From a virus, in IMG/VR virus record IMGVR_UViG_3300008113_000343, positions 1 through 29,718 of that record: a stretch of 29,718 bases of DNA. One strand, written 5' to 3'. Position 1 is the first letter of the stretch, and the number at the start of each line of letters is the position of its first letter. Both the position numbers and the translations under genes were made by a program. Below the pieces are notes generated by a model. That model did no database searches, was not told the origin of the DNA, and worked only from the letters and a program-made list of their open reading frames with translations. Positions 14,587-24,342 of this stretch are shown one piece after another.

Positions 14587-17500
14587 ATGGCTCTATTGAT
14601 TAACGACCCCTACGGGGGTGGTCAAGAAGATGTCCGACTGGGTGCTTCAAGGATCACTCCACGAGAGACATATGGTGTTTCCGCTGAGGGCATTCGCTCT
14701 CAATACTCAGATCAAGTTCGCAAGGTTGACTCTCTTGTCTCCTCGCTTGCATCTCTAAACAATTCTCTTGAGAAGTTTGACTCAGAGCAGCAGCGCGTTG
14801 CTGACGCTCAGGCTAAAGCCCAGAAAGACCTAGACGACGTTAAGACTGATAAACAGACTGGCGGCGTGTTTGGCTCACTGTTCGGCTTCTTCACTGGTGA
14901 GCGTGGACCCTCTCCTACCATGCGTATCGCATTGGATCAGGATCGAGGCTCTAAGCTCTACGTTGATACACTCAATGCTGACAAAGAATACCAAGAGCTG
15001 ATCTCTAATCCCGGCGTTATGTCCAATCGTGACGAGTTTGTTGCTCGTTTGAAGGGCATCAACCAACGCCTGATGGGTCAGTTCTTCAAGGATAACCCAC
15101 AGTACTCCGCCAACGTGCGTGGTGGCTGGGCAACTGCTGCTCGTAGTATCGAAGAGAGCCGTGACGCTCAGGCTATGGAAGCGCAGATTAAAGAGATCAT
15201 TGCTGGCCGTATGGAAGCTGCTGAAAAGCGTTCCAACGAGTACAACTCTGGTCCCGGCTACTGGCGCAACCGTTTCCACACGATCTCAAAGGAGATGGGG
15301 ATTGACCCTGCTGAGGTCTCCCAGTTCTTCTCTATTGAGAACCCGAAGTGGGACCCTAACGCTACATCCCCCACAGGTGTTCGTGGTCTGGCTCAGATCA
15401 CCAACGACCGCTACAATTTCATCAAGAGCAACCTTGCTAAAACACGTCCTGACATTGCTGCCAAGATGAAGGATCGTGCTGACCCTGAAAGCTCCTTGTA
15501 TGCTCTTGCTGCTGAATACCCTCGCCTCAAGCAGATGGCGTCTACCATTCTTGGCCGTGAAGCTAAGACTGCTGAGACATACCTGATCTGGAACCTTGGT
15601 GAGGCTGGTGCCGCCCCTATCCTAAACGCGATTAAGAACAACAAGCTTGACGCTAAGGTTGGTGAGATCGCCTTCAACATAGGCGACATCAACAAGAACT
15701 CTGGCCTCTATGGTCAGAATGGTTCTAGGACGGTAGGAGAGACGCTCGACTACATCAACAAGACGATGAAGTCGCGTAGCTCGTATCACCAGCCAAGCAC
15801 GTCTGTTCCCGCTATGAAAGAAGGCGTCATGTTCGATGAGAACAGTGGCATCCCTTCAGGCGCAACGGTCTATGGCTACAAGTGGACCGACTTTAAGAAC
15901 AGTGGTGTTCAGGGTGGCAAAGGCTTTCTCGACTCCCGCATCGTTCAGGTCCTCGATCAGGCATCCCAGTTCATTGGCTACAAAATCATGCCAACGTCTG
16001 GTCACAGAACGTCGGATTATCAGGCCCAGAAAGGTATCAAGTCAGGCCCTCACGGTCCTCACACTACAGGTACTGCTCTCGACATTGCAGTCACAGACCC
16101 TGAAAAGCAGTTGAAGCTTGCTCGCTTCTTTGCCTCTCTCGGTGTCAAAGGTATCGGTGTTTACGGTACCCACATGCACATCGACCTCGTGAACCGAGAA
16201 GCTTCTTGGTCAAAGGATGGTGCAAAGGTATCTGCTGAACAGTTGCAGGCTGCTATCGCTGAAGGCCGTAAGGATATGGCTAGCGGAGGTAACTACCGTG
16301 TGGCTGGTTACAACGGCACTGAGCGTGATCCTTACCAGTCAGAAGTAGCAGAAACTGCTCGACGCACTGGTCTACCTGTTTCACAAGTTAAACAAATCTA
16401 CGCTGAGAACATCATCTCCACAGCCAAAGAGGCCGCTAACAAAGGCCAGTGGTCTACGGGGCAGAACATTCTGAGTGACGCTGTAGCAAACTACGGCACC
16501 AACTTCAGCACTGATCAGCGTAATAAGCTCTATGAAACACAGCGCAATCTGTCTGACCAAGCTCTGCAAGCCTACGAGCGGCAGAAGATTGAGATACAGC
16601 AGGCTGCTGAAAAGGCTTACCGAGATGAGTACGCACGTGCTCAGGATGCTTTCTCTAAGGGCCAGAACTTCTACCCTGACTCCTCCAAGTTCAACCTTGC
16701 TACCCCTGAGGGACAAACTGCTTACGCCAAGGCTAAGGCAGTTTCTCAGTTCGGTACTGCTACTGTTGACAAGGATGTCAGTACTGGCAACCTCGGCATC
16801 TACAAGACGAAGTTCAACGATAAGAACTTCATGTCTGAACTTGGCTTTGGTGAAGGAAAAGAGCCTACGAAGGAACAATTCCGAGAAGCTGCCCTCAAGC
16901 GTTTCCGTGGTGAACTCACGTTAGCAGACCTAAACACTCTTGTTGATGATTATGAGAAGCACCGTGTCGGTACCCCCGTGGCTCGTGCCAAGGCTGAGGA
17001 AATCTCTGCTACTCAGAAGGGTACACTCCAGACGCTCCTGATGACTGATGACAAGTACCTTCAGGCAATGTCGAAGCTATATGCAAACACTGCTGACCCT
17101 CAAACAGGTGCTCAGAAAACAGCTATGCACGTTCAGATGCTTCAGAAGCAGTATGAGAACGTGTTTGCATATTGGTACATGCAGACCATGCAAGAGAATG
17201 GCGGACAGCCTCCATCTGGTCAGCAGCTCCAAGACATCATGCGTATCTCTATGGAGACGATTAGGGGTGATGCAGCCGCAATGTCCCTCATGCTGTACTC
17301 CAACTCGCAGCAGGCAGTTCAGGAAGGCTTTGATCCTACTCGTTGGGCAGAGCGTCAATCATCTGTTACTCAGTTGTTTGATCCTACTGGCATGGCGCAG
17401 AAGTTCATTCCGCCAGATGCTGCTGTTGAACAGCCTCTTCGTGTCCTGCCTCCCGGCTCTCGTGTCATCCTCGACATGGGTGGCAAGCCTGCAATGGTTG

Positions 17501-18114
17501 ACGGTGCTTACCAGTATCGCCTCCCGAACGGCACGGTGGTTCAGTATAACCCCGTCCTTGAGGCACAGGTGTCTGCTCCTAGGAGCGTGACTCCTCCGTC
17601 TACTATCATCGAGACGACTCCCGCTGGTAGAGGTAATGCCCCACAGTCCAACACAGGCTCTAACAGGCCACTCCCTCCTATCCCGAAGCCAGACACTAGC
17701 AATATGACTGGTGCTGAACGGGCTGCTGTCAATCGTGAGTTTAACAACGAGGTGTCAGCACAGGATCAGACTGCTGCACGACAGCGGTTTGACGAGATGA
17801 TTTCCAATCGTATTGAGAAGAGCGTCAACAATCAGTTTGATCGCTCGATCTCCAACTACGTGAAGAATGTTGTCTACGAAGAGTTTAAGTTTGAGTTAGC
17901 AAACGCTCAACCCAAGGATTACAAGAAAATCCAGCAAGAGGTTGATGCTAGGTACGCGCAGCTCTCGGAGTACTTCTCTACCGAGATGCGTCCTATCTAC
18001 GATACGTTTGTGCAGGCCCGTACTGCATTGGACAACGCAACTCCAGCGCAGCGTGAAGCTGCTAAGAAGGCATACCAGAAAGCTCTCGAAGCTTGGCAAG
18101 TCTTTAATCAATAA
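14587..18114 (+). CDS. gp15-position internal virion protein with transglycosylase and M15 peptidase domains
   Basis: A 1175-residue protein, far longer than T7 gp15 (747). Residues about 225-290 form a lytic transglycosylase-like domain: FSIENPKWDPNATSPTGVRG then LAQITN, with Glu251 at the catalytic position. Residues about 445-535 form an M15-type zinc peptidase domain: SGHRTSDYQ, then GPHTTGTALDIAV (His492, Asp499) and GTHMHIDL (His531). The first 100 residues and the region from about 560 onward are helical and Gln/Ala-rich, likely core scaffold and coiled coil; a Pro-rich linker lies near 975-1035. It should act during DNA ejection, cutting peptidoglycan glycan strands and peptide links. 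In T7 the transglycosylase is on gp16, so the location here differs. Start after AGGA at 14579-14582. Confidence 0.9.
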   Translation: MALLINDPYGGGQEDVRLGASRITPRETYGVSAEGIRSQYSDQVRKVDSLVSSLASLNNSLEKFDSEQQRVADAQAKAQKDLDDVKTDKQTGGVFGSLFGFFTGERGPSPTMRIALDQDRGSKLYVDTLNADKEYQELISNPGVMSNRDEFVARLKGINQRLMGQFFKDNPQYSANVRGGWATAARSIEESRDAQAMEAQIKEIIAGRMEAAEKRSNEYNSGPGYWRNRFHTISKEMGIDPAEVSQFFSIENPKWDPNATSPTGVRGLAQITNDRYNFIKSNLAKTRPDIAAKMKDRADPESSLYALAAEYPRLKQMASTILGREAKTAETYLIWNLGEAGAAPILNAIKNNKLDAKVGEIAFNIGDINKNSGLYGQNGSRTVGETLDYINKTMKSRSSYHQPSTSVPAMKEGVMFDENSGIPSGATVYGYKWTDFKNSGVQGGKGFLDSRIVQVLDQASQFIGYKIMPTSGHRTSDYQAQKGIKSGPHGPHTTGTALDIAVTDPEKQLKLARFFASLGVKGIGVYGTHMHIDLVNREASWSKDGAKVSAEQLQAAIAEGRKDMASGGNYRVAGYNGTERDPYQSEVAETARRTGLPVSQVKQIYAENIISTAKEAANKGQWSTGQNILSDAVANYGTNFSTDQRNKLYETQRNLSDQALQAYERQKIEIQQAAEKAYRDEYARAQDAFSKGQNFYPDSSKFNLATPEGQTAYAKAKAVSQFGTATVDKDVSTGNLGIYKTKFNDKNFMSELGFGEGKEPTKEQFREAALKRFRGELTLADLNTLVDDYEKHRVGTPVARAKAEEISATQKGTLQTLLMTDDKYLQAMSKLYANTADPQTGAQKTAMHVQMLQKQYENVFAYWYMQTMQENGGQPPSGQQLQDIMRISMETIRGDAAAMSLMLYSNSQQAVQEGFDPTRWAERQSSVTQLFDPTGMAQKFIPPDAAVEQPLRVLPPGSRVILDMGGKPAMVDGAYQYRLPNGTVVQYNPVLEAQVSAPRSVTPPSTIIETTPAGRGNAPQSNTGSNRPLPPIPKPDTSNMTGAERAAVNREFNNEVSAQDQTAARQRFDEMISNRIEKSVNNQFDRSISNYVKNVVYEEFKFELANAQPKDYKKIQQEVDARYAQLSEYFSTEMRPIYDTFVQARTALDNATPAQREAAKKAYQKALEAWQVFNQ

Positions 18115-18121
18115 CACTCAA

Positions 18122-18157
18122 GCCCCGGCAGTTAACCCTGCTGGGGCATTCTCTTTA
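18122..18157 (+). terminator. Terminator-like hairpin between gp15- and gp16-position genes
   Basis: Stem GCCCCGGCAG (18122-18131) with CTGCTGGGGC (18138-18147), ten pairs with one G-T wobble, loop TTAACC, then ATTCTCTTTA. The T-run is imperfect, so termination may be partial. It occupies the 54-base gap between the two largest core genes. The loop shares TTAAC with the terminator after the capsid gene. Confidence 0.72.
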
Positions 18158-18168
18158 GAAAGGTAATC

Positions 18169-21100
18169 ATGTCAGTAACAATTCTGTATCAGGGAGCTAT
18201 GCTCACGTTTCCTGACCTTGATGACCCTAAAGAGGCATATCGTAGGCTTCAAGGTGGAGGCGCTACTGGTGCCTCGGAAGCGGGTCCTGCTACAAATCAG
18301 TTTGACTCCTCCAGCATCCAGAAGGGTATTGACCCTAAGCTTCTTTCCAAGAATGCAGACTGGCTAGCGGCCAGCAAGATTTTGTACGAGCGTACACAAG
18401 GTACCCAATGGAAGGGCAGTGAAGAACAGCTTGCCGACTGGGGCCTCGACCGTATGGCTCGGTTTAGCTACAACCTCCCCCTCATGGGTGCGGACGCTGT
18501 AGCACTCAAAAACGCCCCTGATGATCAGAAGAAGGCGTTCCTCTTCCTCCTAGATAATTTTGAGAAGGTCGCCTATTCGTGGGGTGGCGTTGGCAACTTC
18601 GTAAAGTATGCCGCCATTGATCCCACCAACTGGGTAGGTCTCTCCACCCTTGGTATCGGCACTGCTGCTGCCCAAGGTGCTAAACTCACAACCCTCCAAG
18701 GTATCAAGTCTGCCCTCAAGGTAGGCGCTGTTGGCGCTCTTGAAGGCGCTGCATACGGCGGTGCTCAGCAGCGGATCGAGCAGGAAGCTCGTGTCAACGC
18801 TGGTGGACAGGCTGAGGTCGATTACGGCAAGGTAGCCCAAGGCGCTGGTATCGGTGCGGCTGCTGGTGCAGTGCTCGCCCCTGCCCTCACTGTGGGCATC
18901 AATGCCCTGACCCGTAGAGGTGCTCAAAACATACCTCCACAAGCCCCTACGGAGGCCGTACAGCCCCAAGTCGCTCCTCAGGCTACCCAAGTAGCCCCTC
19001 CAGTTATTGCCCCTCCAGCGGCTCCTGTAGAGCCTCAGCAGATGGGACTTAACCTTGGCGATATGTTCGACCCTAATCAGGCAGCACAGGTCCGCATGGA
19101 TCGACTGGCTGAGCAGGGCAAGCTCAATAACAACACTCTGGGTGACGACATTCGCACCTTGCCGTCTGCTAGGGACGCCTATCAGGAATATCGTGAGCCT
19201 ATGCTCCCCATGTTCATGCCTGAGGACCCCAGCCGCACGGTTAAGCCTTATGTTGACCCGTATGCAAATGCTGACCCTAATGTGCCCTACCCTCCCAGCC
19301 CGTTTGGCTATGATTGGGCACCAGTAACGAGCCGTAAGGAGCCTACGCTTCCGTTCGCTCGTGAACGCTTTAAGGGCATGATTGGTCCTCCCGGTGGTCT
19401 GTATGACGGACAGGGTGACCTCTTTGCTCGCAATCTTCCTGAGCAGATCAATGCTAATCAGGCAGAATACAACCGAATTGACTTTACTGAGCGTACTGCT
19501 GACGCTCTGGAGAGAGATGGTGACAAGGCTCTTGCAGCCACTATGCGCGAAGAGGCGCTAGCTGCTCGCAAGAAGCTGGACGAGATGCGCTACAAGGATG
19601 CCCTCCAGCGAGGCGCAGATCAGGCTTTCGATGCTAACCCAAAGACGCCTGAAATGCGAAAGACTGAGGCTACCCTAGAGGCTGTTAACAAGCCTACTCC
19701 TGATGAACGTATTGGTCAGAAGAGTGGTCCGTCCTTTAACGAGCTGCGTCAGCTCCTGTCCGATCTTGCTTCAGGTACGTCAGATGGTGTGTTCAAGAGC
19801 CTAGAGCGTTTGCTCAAGGTGTCTGACCCTATGCGCCGTGCCCTCTCCTACTTGTCTCCTGATGAGGCCCGTCAGATCACTAGAGACCTGATGAAGTCTG
19901 CCTACAACAATAAGGAGCGAGAGCTTCTGCACGTGTCCATCATCCGTGCTCAAAATGCTGTCGATGAGATCGCACGTAAATATCGTGATGACCTCAAGCT
20001 GGCACAGGGTGAACTGAAGAACAGTATCGAAGCTCGTCTGACCGAGTTTGAGAAGGTGTTTACTCCCCTTCGAGACATGGCTCGTGAGTCGAGCAGCATT
20101 GCTGGCAGGACGCTTAACAGGTCCAAACTTAGCAAGTACAAAGCTGAAACCAAGGACGCAAGTGTTGACCTTGTTCTCAAGGATATGGGCATTGACCCTG
20201 CAAAGGCTAGCCCTGAGCAGCGGCTTGAAGCTTATCTCAAGTTCCTTGATGACACTGCTGGCGATGCTCAGCGTGTTATACAAGAGACAGACACTCGTCT
20301 CATTGATGCTCGTCGTCGCATCTTGGAAGCAAATGTCGAGGATGATGATGTCATTAAGCTCTGGGATGAGCTTGCCTTGGTCAAACAGGAAATTGAAGCT
20401 GAAAGGCTGGCTGGTCTGACCAACATGCAGTTGCTGCGTGAGCGCCTCAACAATGGTGCTTCTCGCATTGGCTACTACATGGCGGCTACCGTGCTTAGCC
20501 CCAGCTCTACAACCATCAACGCAATGTCCAACGCCTTCCGTGTCTACACCAGACCATTCATGGAGTATCTGGCTCGTGGGCCTCTTGAGTATGAATCGTT
20601 CAGAGAGATGACTGCTGCCTATGGTGCTATGTTTAGGACCTCTAGGGAAGCGTTTGCTCTGGCTCGTAAAGCATTTGAGATCAATGCGTCCCCTATTACA
20701 GGCGCTGAGAACAAGTGGCTTGAGCGTCAGGCTGCATCTATCGGCGTGGACAATTCCACTCTTCGTTTCGTGGATCGCAACTTCATTCAAATCTGGCTCC
20801 GCATCCTAGGAGCTACTGACGAGTTCTTCTACAAGGTGGCCTACCAAGGCTTCAACGAAGGGAGAGCAGTGTCAGCAGCTATCAAGGAGGCTTCTGAGAA
20901 GGGCTACAACGCTACTGAGCGTGAGGCACTTGTTAAACAAGCCTTGGAGCAGTTGAACGCTAAAATCTACAACTCGCAGATCGACACCTCAGTCATTGGT
21001 CAGCTTCGTCAAGCTGGTATGGAAAAGGGTCTGAGCGGTGAGGAGCTTCGTCTCTTCGTCAGGAACGAGCTGGATAACAACGCAGACCTCTACAAGAGAG

Positions 21101-22476
21101 CCACTGATCAGCAGGGTATCGACTACGTTGATGACCTTCTGTTCCGCAAAGAGTTCTCAGGTGAGGGCGTTGCGTCTTCTCTGGCTAAGAACTACGAGGA
21201 GATGGTTCGCAAGTTTCCTGCCATGCGTATCATTGGTCAGCTCTTCTTCAGGACGCCTGTTCGCGTCTTTGAGGCTGGCTTGCGTATGACACCGGGAATG
21301 CAGCTACTGGCTCCCAAGTTTATCGGTGATCTCAAAGGTGAAAACGGTGCTCTGCGTCAGCTTCGTGCTCAGGCAGAGGCTCTGTTCGCCTATGGCTTCG
21401 CTACATCAGTGATGATGGGCTATGCGACTGGTAAGATCACTGGTGACGGTGGTGGACTGGACTATCGTGAGCGTCGTCGTCTTGAGGACTCAGGGTGGAA
21501 GCCCTACTCCATCAAGGTTGGTGATACCTACGTGTCCTTCCGCAACATGGACCCGTTCTCTACCCCCATCAAGATCATGGTCAACGCTATGGAGCGTTTG
21601 CAGCGCCTTGAGTACCAACGTGCTCAGGGTGTCCTAGCTAGCAAGGAGGACTACAAGTCTCTCATTCGTGCTGTGGACGTGGCTGTCAGCTCTGTGGCTA
21701 TGGCTATCCGTGACGCTAACCTGACTTCAGGTGCTGACGAATTGCTCAGCCTCGGTGAAGCACTTGCTGACCCTGATAGACACGAGAAGGACCTGTTGAG
21801 GTTCGTTCAGTCTAAGGTGGAGCTTGCTGTACCGAATGTGATTCGCAAGGGTATCAAATCGTTTGGCGATGATCAGAACGTGCTCAACGAGCCTGCCACT
21901 ATGGATCAGGTGTTGAGCAATGTGCTGAACCCTTCGTCTGACCAGATCAACCACCAGTACGATGCGCTTGGCTTCAAGCGAAACATTCCTACTCAGGGTC
22001 TAGCCGCCTTCATGGGGTTTGACATTGCTGACGTGGAAACACGTGCTCGTGGATTGTCTGAACGAGATAGATACTCGCTGCGTGAGATCGCCAAGATGAC
22101 ATATGCCACTGGCTCTAGGTTAATTCCTCCAGCAAAGAGTGCTGAACTCTACGATGAGAAGGACTTGCGCCAGATTATGACGGCTGACGGTACTACTACG
22201 ATCTACAATAAAGCAATGGAAGAGTACAACCGAAACATGCCTTCGTTTGCCTACCATTTCCTCAAAAGCACTGAGAACATTCCTATGGGAAGACAGGGCA
22301 AAAAAGGCCCTCGTGTTGAGGAGTTTGAGAAGCTTCAACAGCGACTGTGGACTAACGCAGTTCGCACTGTGGCTTCACAGGATCAACAATCCTTCACTCT
22401 TCGTTCCCAGAGGTTCCAGAACCGCTTCGAGGTTCAATCAGGTATGAGGGAAGTTTCCAATCCGCTATTGCAATAA
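18169..22476 (+). CDS. gp16-position internal virion (ejection) protein
   Basis: A 1435-residue protein in the T7 gene 16 position (T7 gp16 is 1318). T7 gp16 enters the cell first and builds the inner-membrane end of the ejection conduit. Here the N-terminus has no transglycosylase motif. Residues about 120-160 carry FLFLLDNFEKVAYSWGG and KYAAIDPTNWVGLSTLGIG. Residues about 185-245 are Gly/Ala-rich and hydrophobic (GAVGALEGAAYGGAQQ; GAGIGAAAGAVLAPALTVG), probable membrane-active segments. A Pro/Gln linker lies at 254-292. The middle and C-terminal parts are long helical regions with conserved-looking blocks such as PFSTPIKIMVNAMERLQ. Start after AAAGG at 18159-18163. Role by position and architecture; sequence similarity to T7 is weak by eye. 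Confidence 0.88.
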   Translation: MSVTILYQGAMLTFPDLDDPKEAYRRLQGGGATGASEAGPATNQFDSSSIQKGIDPKLLSKNADWLAASKILYERTQGTQWKGSEEQLADWGLDRMARFSYNLPLMGADAVALKNAPDDQKKAFLFLLDNFEKVAYSWGGVGNFVKYAAIDPTNWVGLSTLGIGTAAAQGAKLTTLQGIKSALKVGAVGALEGAAYGGAQQRIEQEARVNAGGQAEVDYGKVAQGAGIGAAAGAVLAPALTVGINALTRRGAQNIPPQAPTEAVQPQVAPQATQVAPPVIAPPAAPVEPQQMGLNLGDMFDPNQAAQVRMDRLAEQGKLNNNTLGDDIRTLPSARDAYQEYREPMLPMFMPEDPSRTVKPYVDPYANADPNVPYPPSPFGYDWAPVTSRKEPTLPFARERFKGMIGPPGGLYDGQGDLFARNLPEQINANQAEYNRIDFTERTADALERDGDKALAATMREEALAARKKLDEMRYKDALQRGADQAFDANPKTPEMRKTEATLEAVNKPTPDERIGQKSGPSFNELRQLLSDLASGTSDGVFKSLERLLKVSDPMRRALSYLSPDEARQITRDLMKSAYNNKERELLHVSIIRAQNAVDEIARKYRDDLKLAQGELKNSIEARLTEFEKVFTPLRDMARESSSIAGRTLNRSKLSKYKAETKDASVDLVLKDMGIDPAKASPEQRLEAYLKFLDDTAGDAQRVIQETDTRLIDARRRILEANVEDDDVIKLWDELALVKQEIEAERLAGLTNMQLLRERLNNGASRIGYYMAATVLSPSSTTINAMSNAFRVYTRPFMEYLARGPLEYESFREMTAAYGAMFRTSREAFALARKAFEINASPITGAENKWLERQAASIGVDNSTLRFVDRNFIQIWLRILGATDEFFYKVAYQGFNEGRAVSAAIKEASEKGYNATEREALVKQALEQLNAKIYNSQIDTSVIGQLRQAGMEKGLSGEELRLFVRNELDNNADLYKRATDQQGIDYVDDLLFRKEFSGEGVASSLAKNYEEMVRKFPAMRIIGQLFFRTPVRVFEAGLRMTPGMQLLAPKFIGDLKGENGALRQLRAQAEALFAYGFATSVMMGYATGKITGDGGGLDYRERRRLEDSGWKPYSIKVGDTYVSFRNMDPFSTPIKIMVNAMERLQRLEYQRAQGVLASKEDYKSLIRAVDVAVSSVAMAIRDANLTSGADELLSLGEALADPDRHEKDLLRFVQSKVELAVPNVIRKGIKSFGDDQNVLNEPATMDQVLSNVLNPSSDQINHQYDALGFKRNIPTQGLAAFMGFDIADVETRARGLSERDRYSLREIAKMTYATGSRLIPPAKSAELYDEKDLRQIMTADGTTTIYNKAMEEYNRNMPSFAYHFLKSTENIPMGRQGKKGPRVEEFEKLQQRLWTNAVRTVASQDQQSFTLRSQRFQNRFEVQSGMREVSNPLLQ

Positions 22477-22485
22477 GGATTTTCA

Positions 22486-24342
22486 ATGGCCTTTTATAAC
22501 ACCTTTGTAAACTACAACGGCAACGGCAGTACGACTACGTTCTCCGTCCCGTTCAGCTACTTGGACCAAGATGAGGTCATTGTAACCTTCAGCGGTACAG
22601 GTAGCTATACCTACACATTTACGTCCCCCAACGTCATCACAGTTACCCCTGCGTTGGCGGTGGGGGCATCTGTTCGCATTGAGCGACAGACGAGCCTCAG
22701 CCCAGCTAAAGTGGTGTACTCCAACGGTGCACCTGTGACTGGTGGTCAGCTCAACGCTTCGATCAATCAGCTCCTGTACGGTATGCAGGAAGCTAACGAC
22801 GTTGCTGGCCGTGCTCTCCTCCCTAACGCTGCTGGCAACTGGTTTGCCAACTCGAAGAAGATTGTCAGCCTAGCTGCCCCTACGGATGCTACTGACGCAG
22901 CCACCAAGTCGTATGTGGACGCAGCTCAGGCTGCTGCTCAGGCATATGCTGACACTGTTTCCTCTGTTGCTGGTCCTACTGGCCCTGCTGGTCCAACTGG
23001 CCCTGCGGGTCCTACAGGTCCTGCTGGCCCTGCTGGCCCTATTGGCGCAACTGGCCCACAAGGTCCACAAGGCCCTACGGGCAGCATTGGACCACAAGGC
23101 CCACAAGGCCCCACAGGTCCACAAGGTCCTACAGGTGCAACAGGCGCTACAGGTCCTCAGGGCGTAGCTGGCCCTGCTGGCCCGACTGGACCCGCTGGTC
23201 CTGCTGGTGCTCAGGGTGTGGCTGGTCCGCAAGGCCCATCAGGTGCTGACTTCCAGCCCGACGCTGTTGGTCTCTATGCTAACCGCTCGACCTATGACGC
23301 TTCCGCTGCTGGCTTCTCTTACCTAGCCACAGATCAGGAGCAGCTCTACTTCAAGCTCTCTGCTACCTCTGGCGACTGGTCAAACGGCATTACGTTTGGC
23401 GTTGGTCCACAGGGTCCTGCTGGTCCGCAAGGGCCTACAGGTCCACAGGGCGCACAGGGTCCACAAGGCCCACAGGGTGATCCCGGTCCTACAGGTGCTA
23501 CAGGTCCTACAGGTCCTGCTGGTCCTACGGGCGCACAAGGTCCACAAGGCATTCAAGGCCCTGCTGGTGCTAACGGTGCTAAGGGCAACACGTGGCGTGG
23601 TACTTACTCTGGCGCAACGACTTACGTTGTTGACGATGTTGTCTACTCTGGCGCTTCAGCGTGGATTTGTATCCTCAACACCACTGGTAACGCACCGCCT
23701 ACACTTCCTACAACGTCGAACACCTATTGGAACCTGATGGTCCAAGGTATCGGCAATACGGCTGCTGACATGTCGTTCAGCCCTACTGGCAACCTTGCGT
23801 CTACCAATGTCCAAGCCGCTATTGCAGAGCTAGACACTGAGAAGGCTGATGCTGCTGCCACTACGTCAGCACTTGCTGGCAAGGCTAACACCTCGCACAC
23901 ACACGCCATCTCTGATGTGACCAACCTCCAGACATCGTTGGATGCAAAGGCTCCTACAGCCTCTCCGACGTTCACTGGTACGGCTACTGCTGCTGACCTT
24001 GCAGTGACAGGTAAGGCGTCTCAAGAGATTGACGCCATTGGTAACACCTCTGGAACCATCACGCTGAACTTTGCGAACGGTAACAACTTCTCGCTGACGC
24101 TCAATGCGAACAGCACGAACACACTGGCTAATCCCAGCAACCTAACCGCTGGTCAGTCAGGTATCATCTTCATCTCGCAGGACGCCACAGGTAGTCGAAC
24201 CTTGGCGTATGGAACATCTTGGGACTTCCCCGGTGGAACTGCGCCTACTCTAACCACGACAGCTAACGCCGTGGACGCCATCGTCTACACGGTGAGGTCT
24301 GCGACGAGTATAGCTGCACAGTTCATTGGAGATATTAAGTGA
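22486..24342 (+). CDS. Tail fibre with T7 gp17-like N-terminus and collagen-like repeats
   Basis: A 618-residue adhesion protein. Residues 1-150 match the T7 gp17 tail-attachment domain: [31 protein letters not shown], and [19 protein letters not shown]. Residues 163-253 and 307-367 are collagen-like Gly-X-Y blocks rich in GPT, GPA and GPQ, which should form trimeric stalks. Between them is a short globular segment, and after them [20 protein letters not shown] resembles a chitin-binding (CBM5/12-like) module. The C-terminal half has coiled-coil-like [20 protein letters not shown] and a beta-rich tip ([19 protein letters not shown]). The stop overlaps the GTG of the next fibre gene (GTGA), so both are made together. 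Confidence 0.92.
   Translation: MAFYNTFVNYNGNGSTTTFSVPFSYLDQDEVIVTFSGTGSYTYTFTSPNVITVTPALAVGASVRIERQTSLSPAKVVYSNGAPVTGGQLNASINQLLYGMQEANDVAGRALLPNAAGNWFANSKKIVSLAAPTDATDAATKSYVDAAQAAAQAYADTVSSVAGPTGPAGPTGPAGPTGPAGPAGPIGATGPQGPQGPTGSIGPQGPQGPTGPQGPTGATGATGPQGVAGPAGPTGPAGPAGAQGVAGPQGPSGADFQPDAVGLYANRSTYDASAAGFSYLATDQEQLYFKLSATSGDWSNGITFGVGPQGPAGPQGPTGPQGAQGPQGPQGDPGPTGATGPTGPAGPTGAQGPQGIQGPAGANGAKGNTWRGTYSGATTYVVDDVVYSGASAWICILNTTGNAPPTLPTTSNTYWNLMVQGIGNTAADMSFSPTGNLASTNVQAAIAELDTEKADAAATTSALAGKANTSHTHAISDVTNLQTSLDAKAPTASPTFTGTATAADLAVTGKASQEIDAIGNTSGTITLNFANGNNFSLTLNANSTNTLANPSNLTAGQSGIIFISQDATGSRTLAYGTSWDFPGGTAPTLTTTANAVDAIVYTVRSATSIAAQFIGDIK
22972..23247 (+). repeat. Collagen-like repeat block 1
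   Basis: About 30 Gly-X-Y triplets (residues 163-254 of the fibre), mainly GPT, GPA, GPQ and GAT. The DNA is a degenerate 9-base periodic repeat of GGTCCTACT/GGCCCTGCT type, prone to slippage or recombination. Confidence 0.95.
23404..23586 (+). repeat. Collagen-like repeat block 2
   Basis: Twenty Gly-X-Y triplets (residues 307-367 of the fibre), richer in GPQ and GAQ than block 1, and separated from it by a 52-residue globular segment. High similarity to block 1 at DNA level could allow expansion or contraction of the stalk. Confidence 0.95.

Noticed and set aside
19801-20790. 329-codon open frame on the minus strand inside the gp16-position gene
   Set aside because: No recognisable domain, no ribosome binding site, and the sense frame is a well-supported large gene.
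22870-23232. Minus-strand open frame over the collagen-like repeats, rich in Arg, Ser, Ala, Thr
   Set aside because: It is the reverse of a Gly-Pro repeat and has low-complexity composition only.
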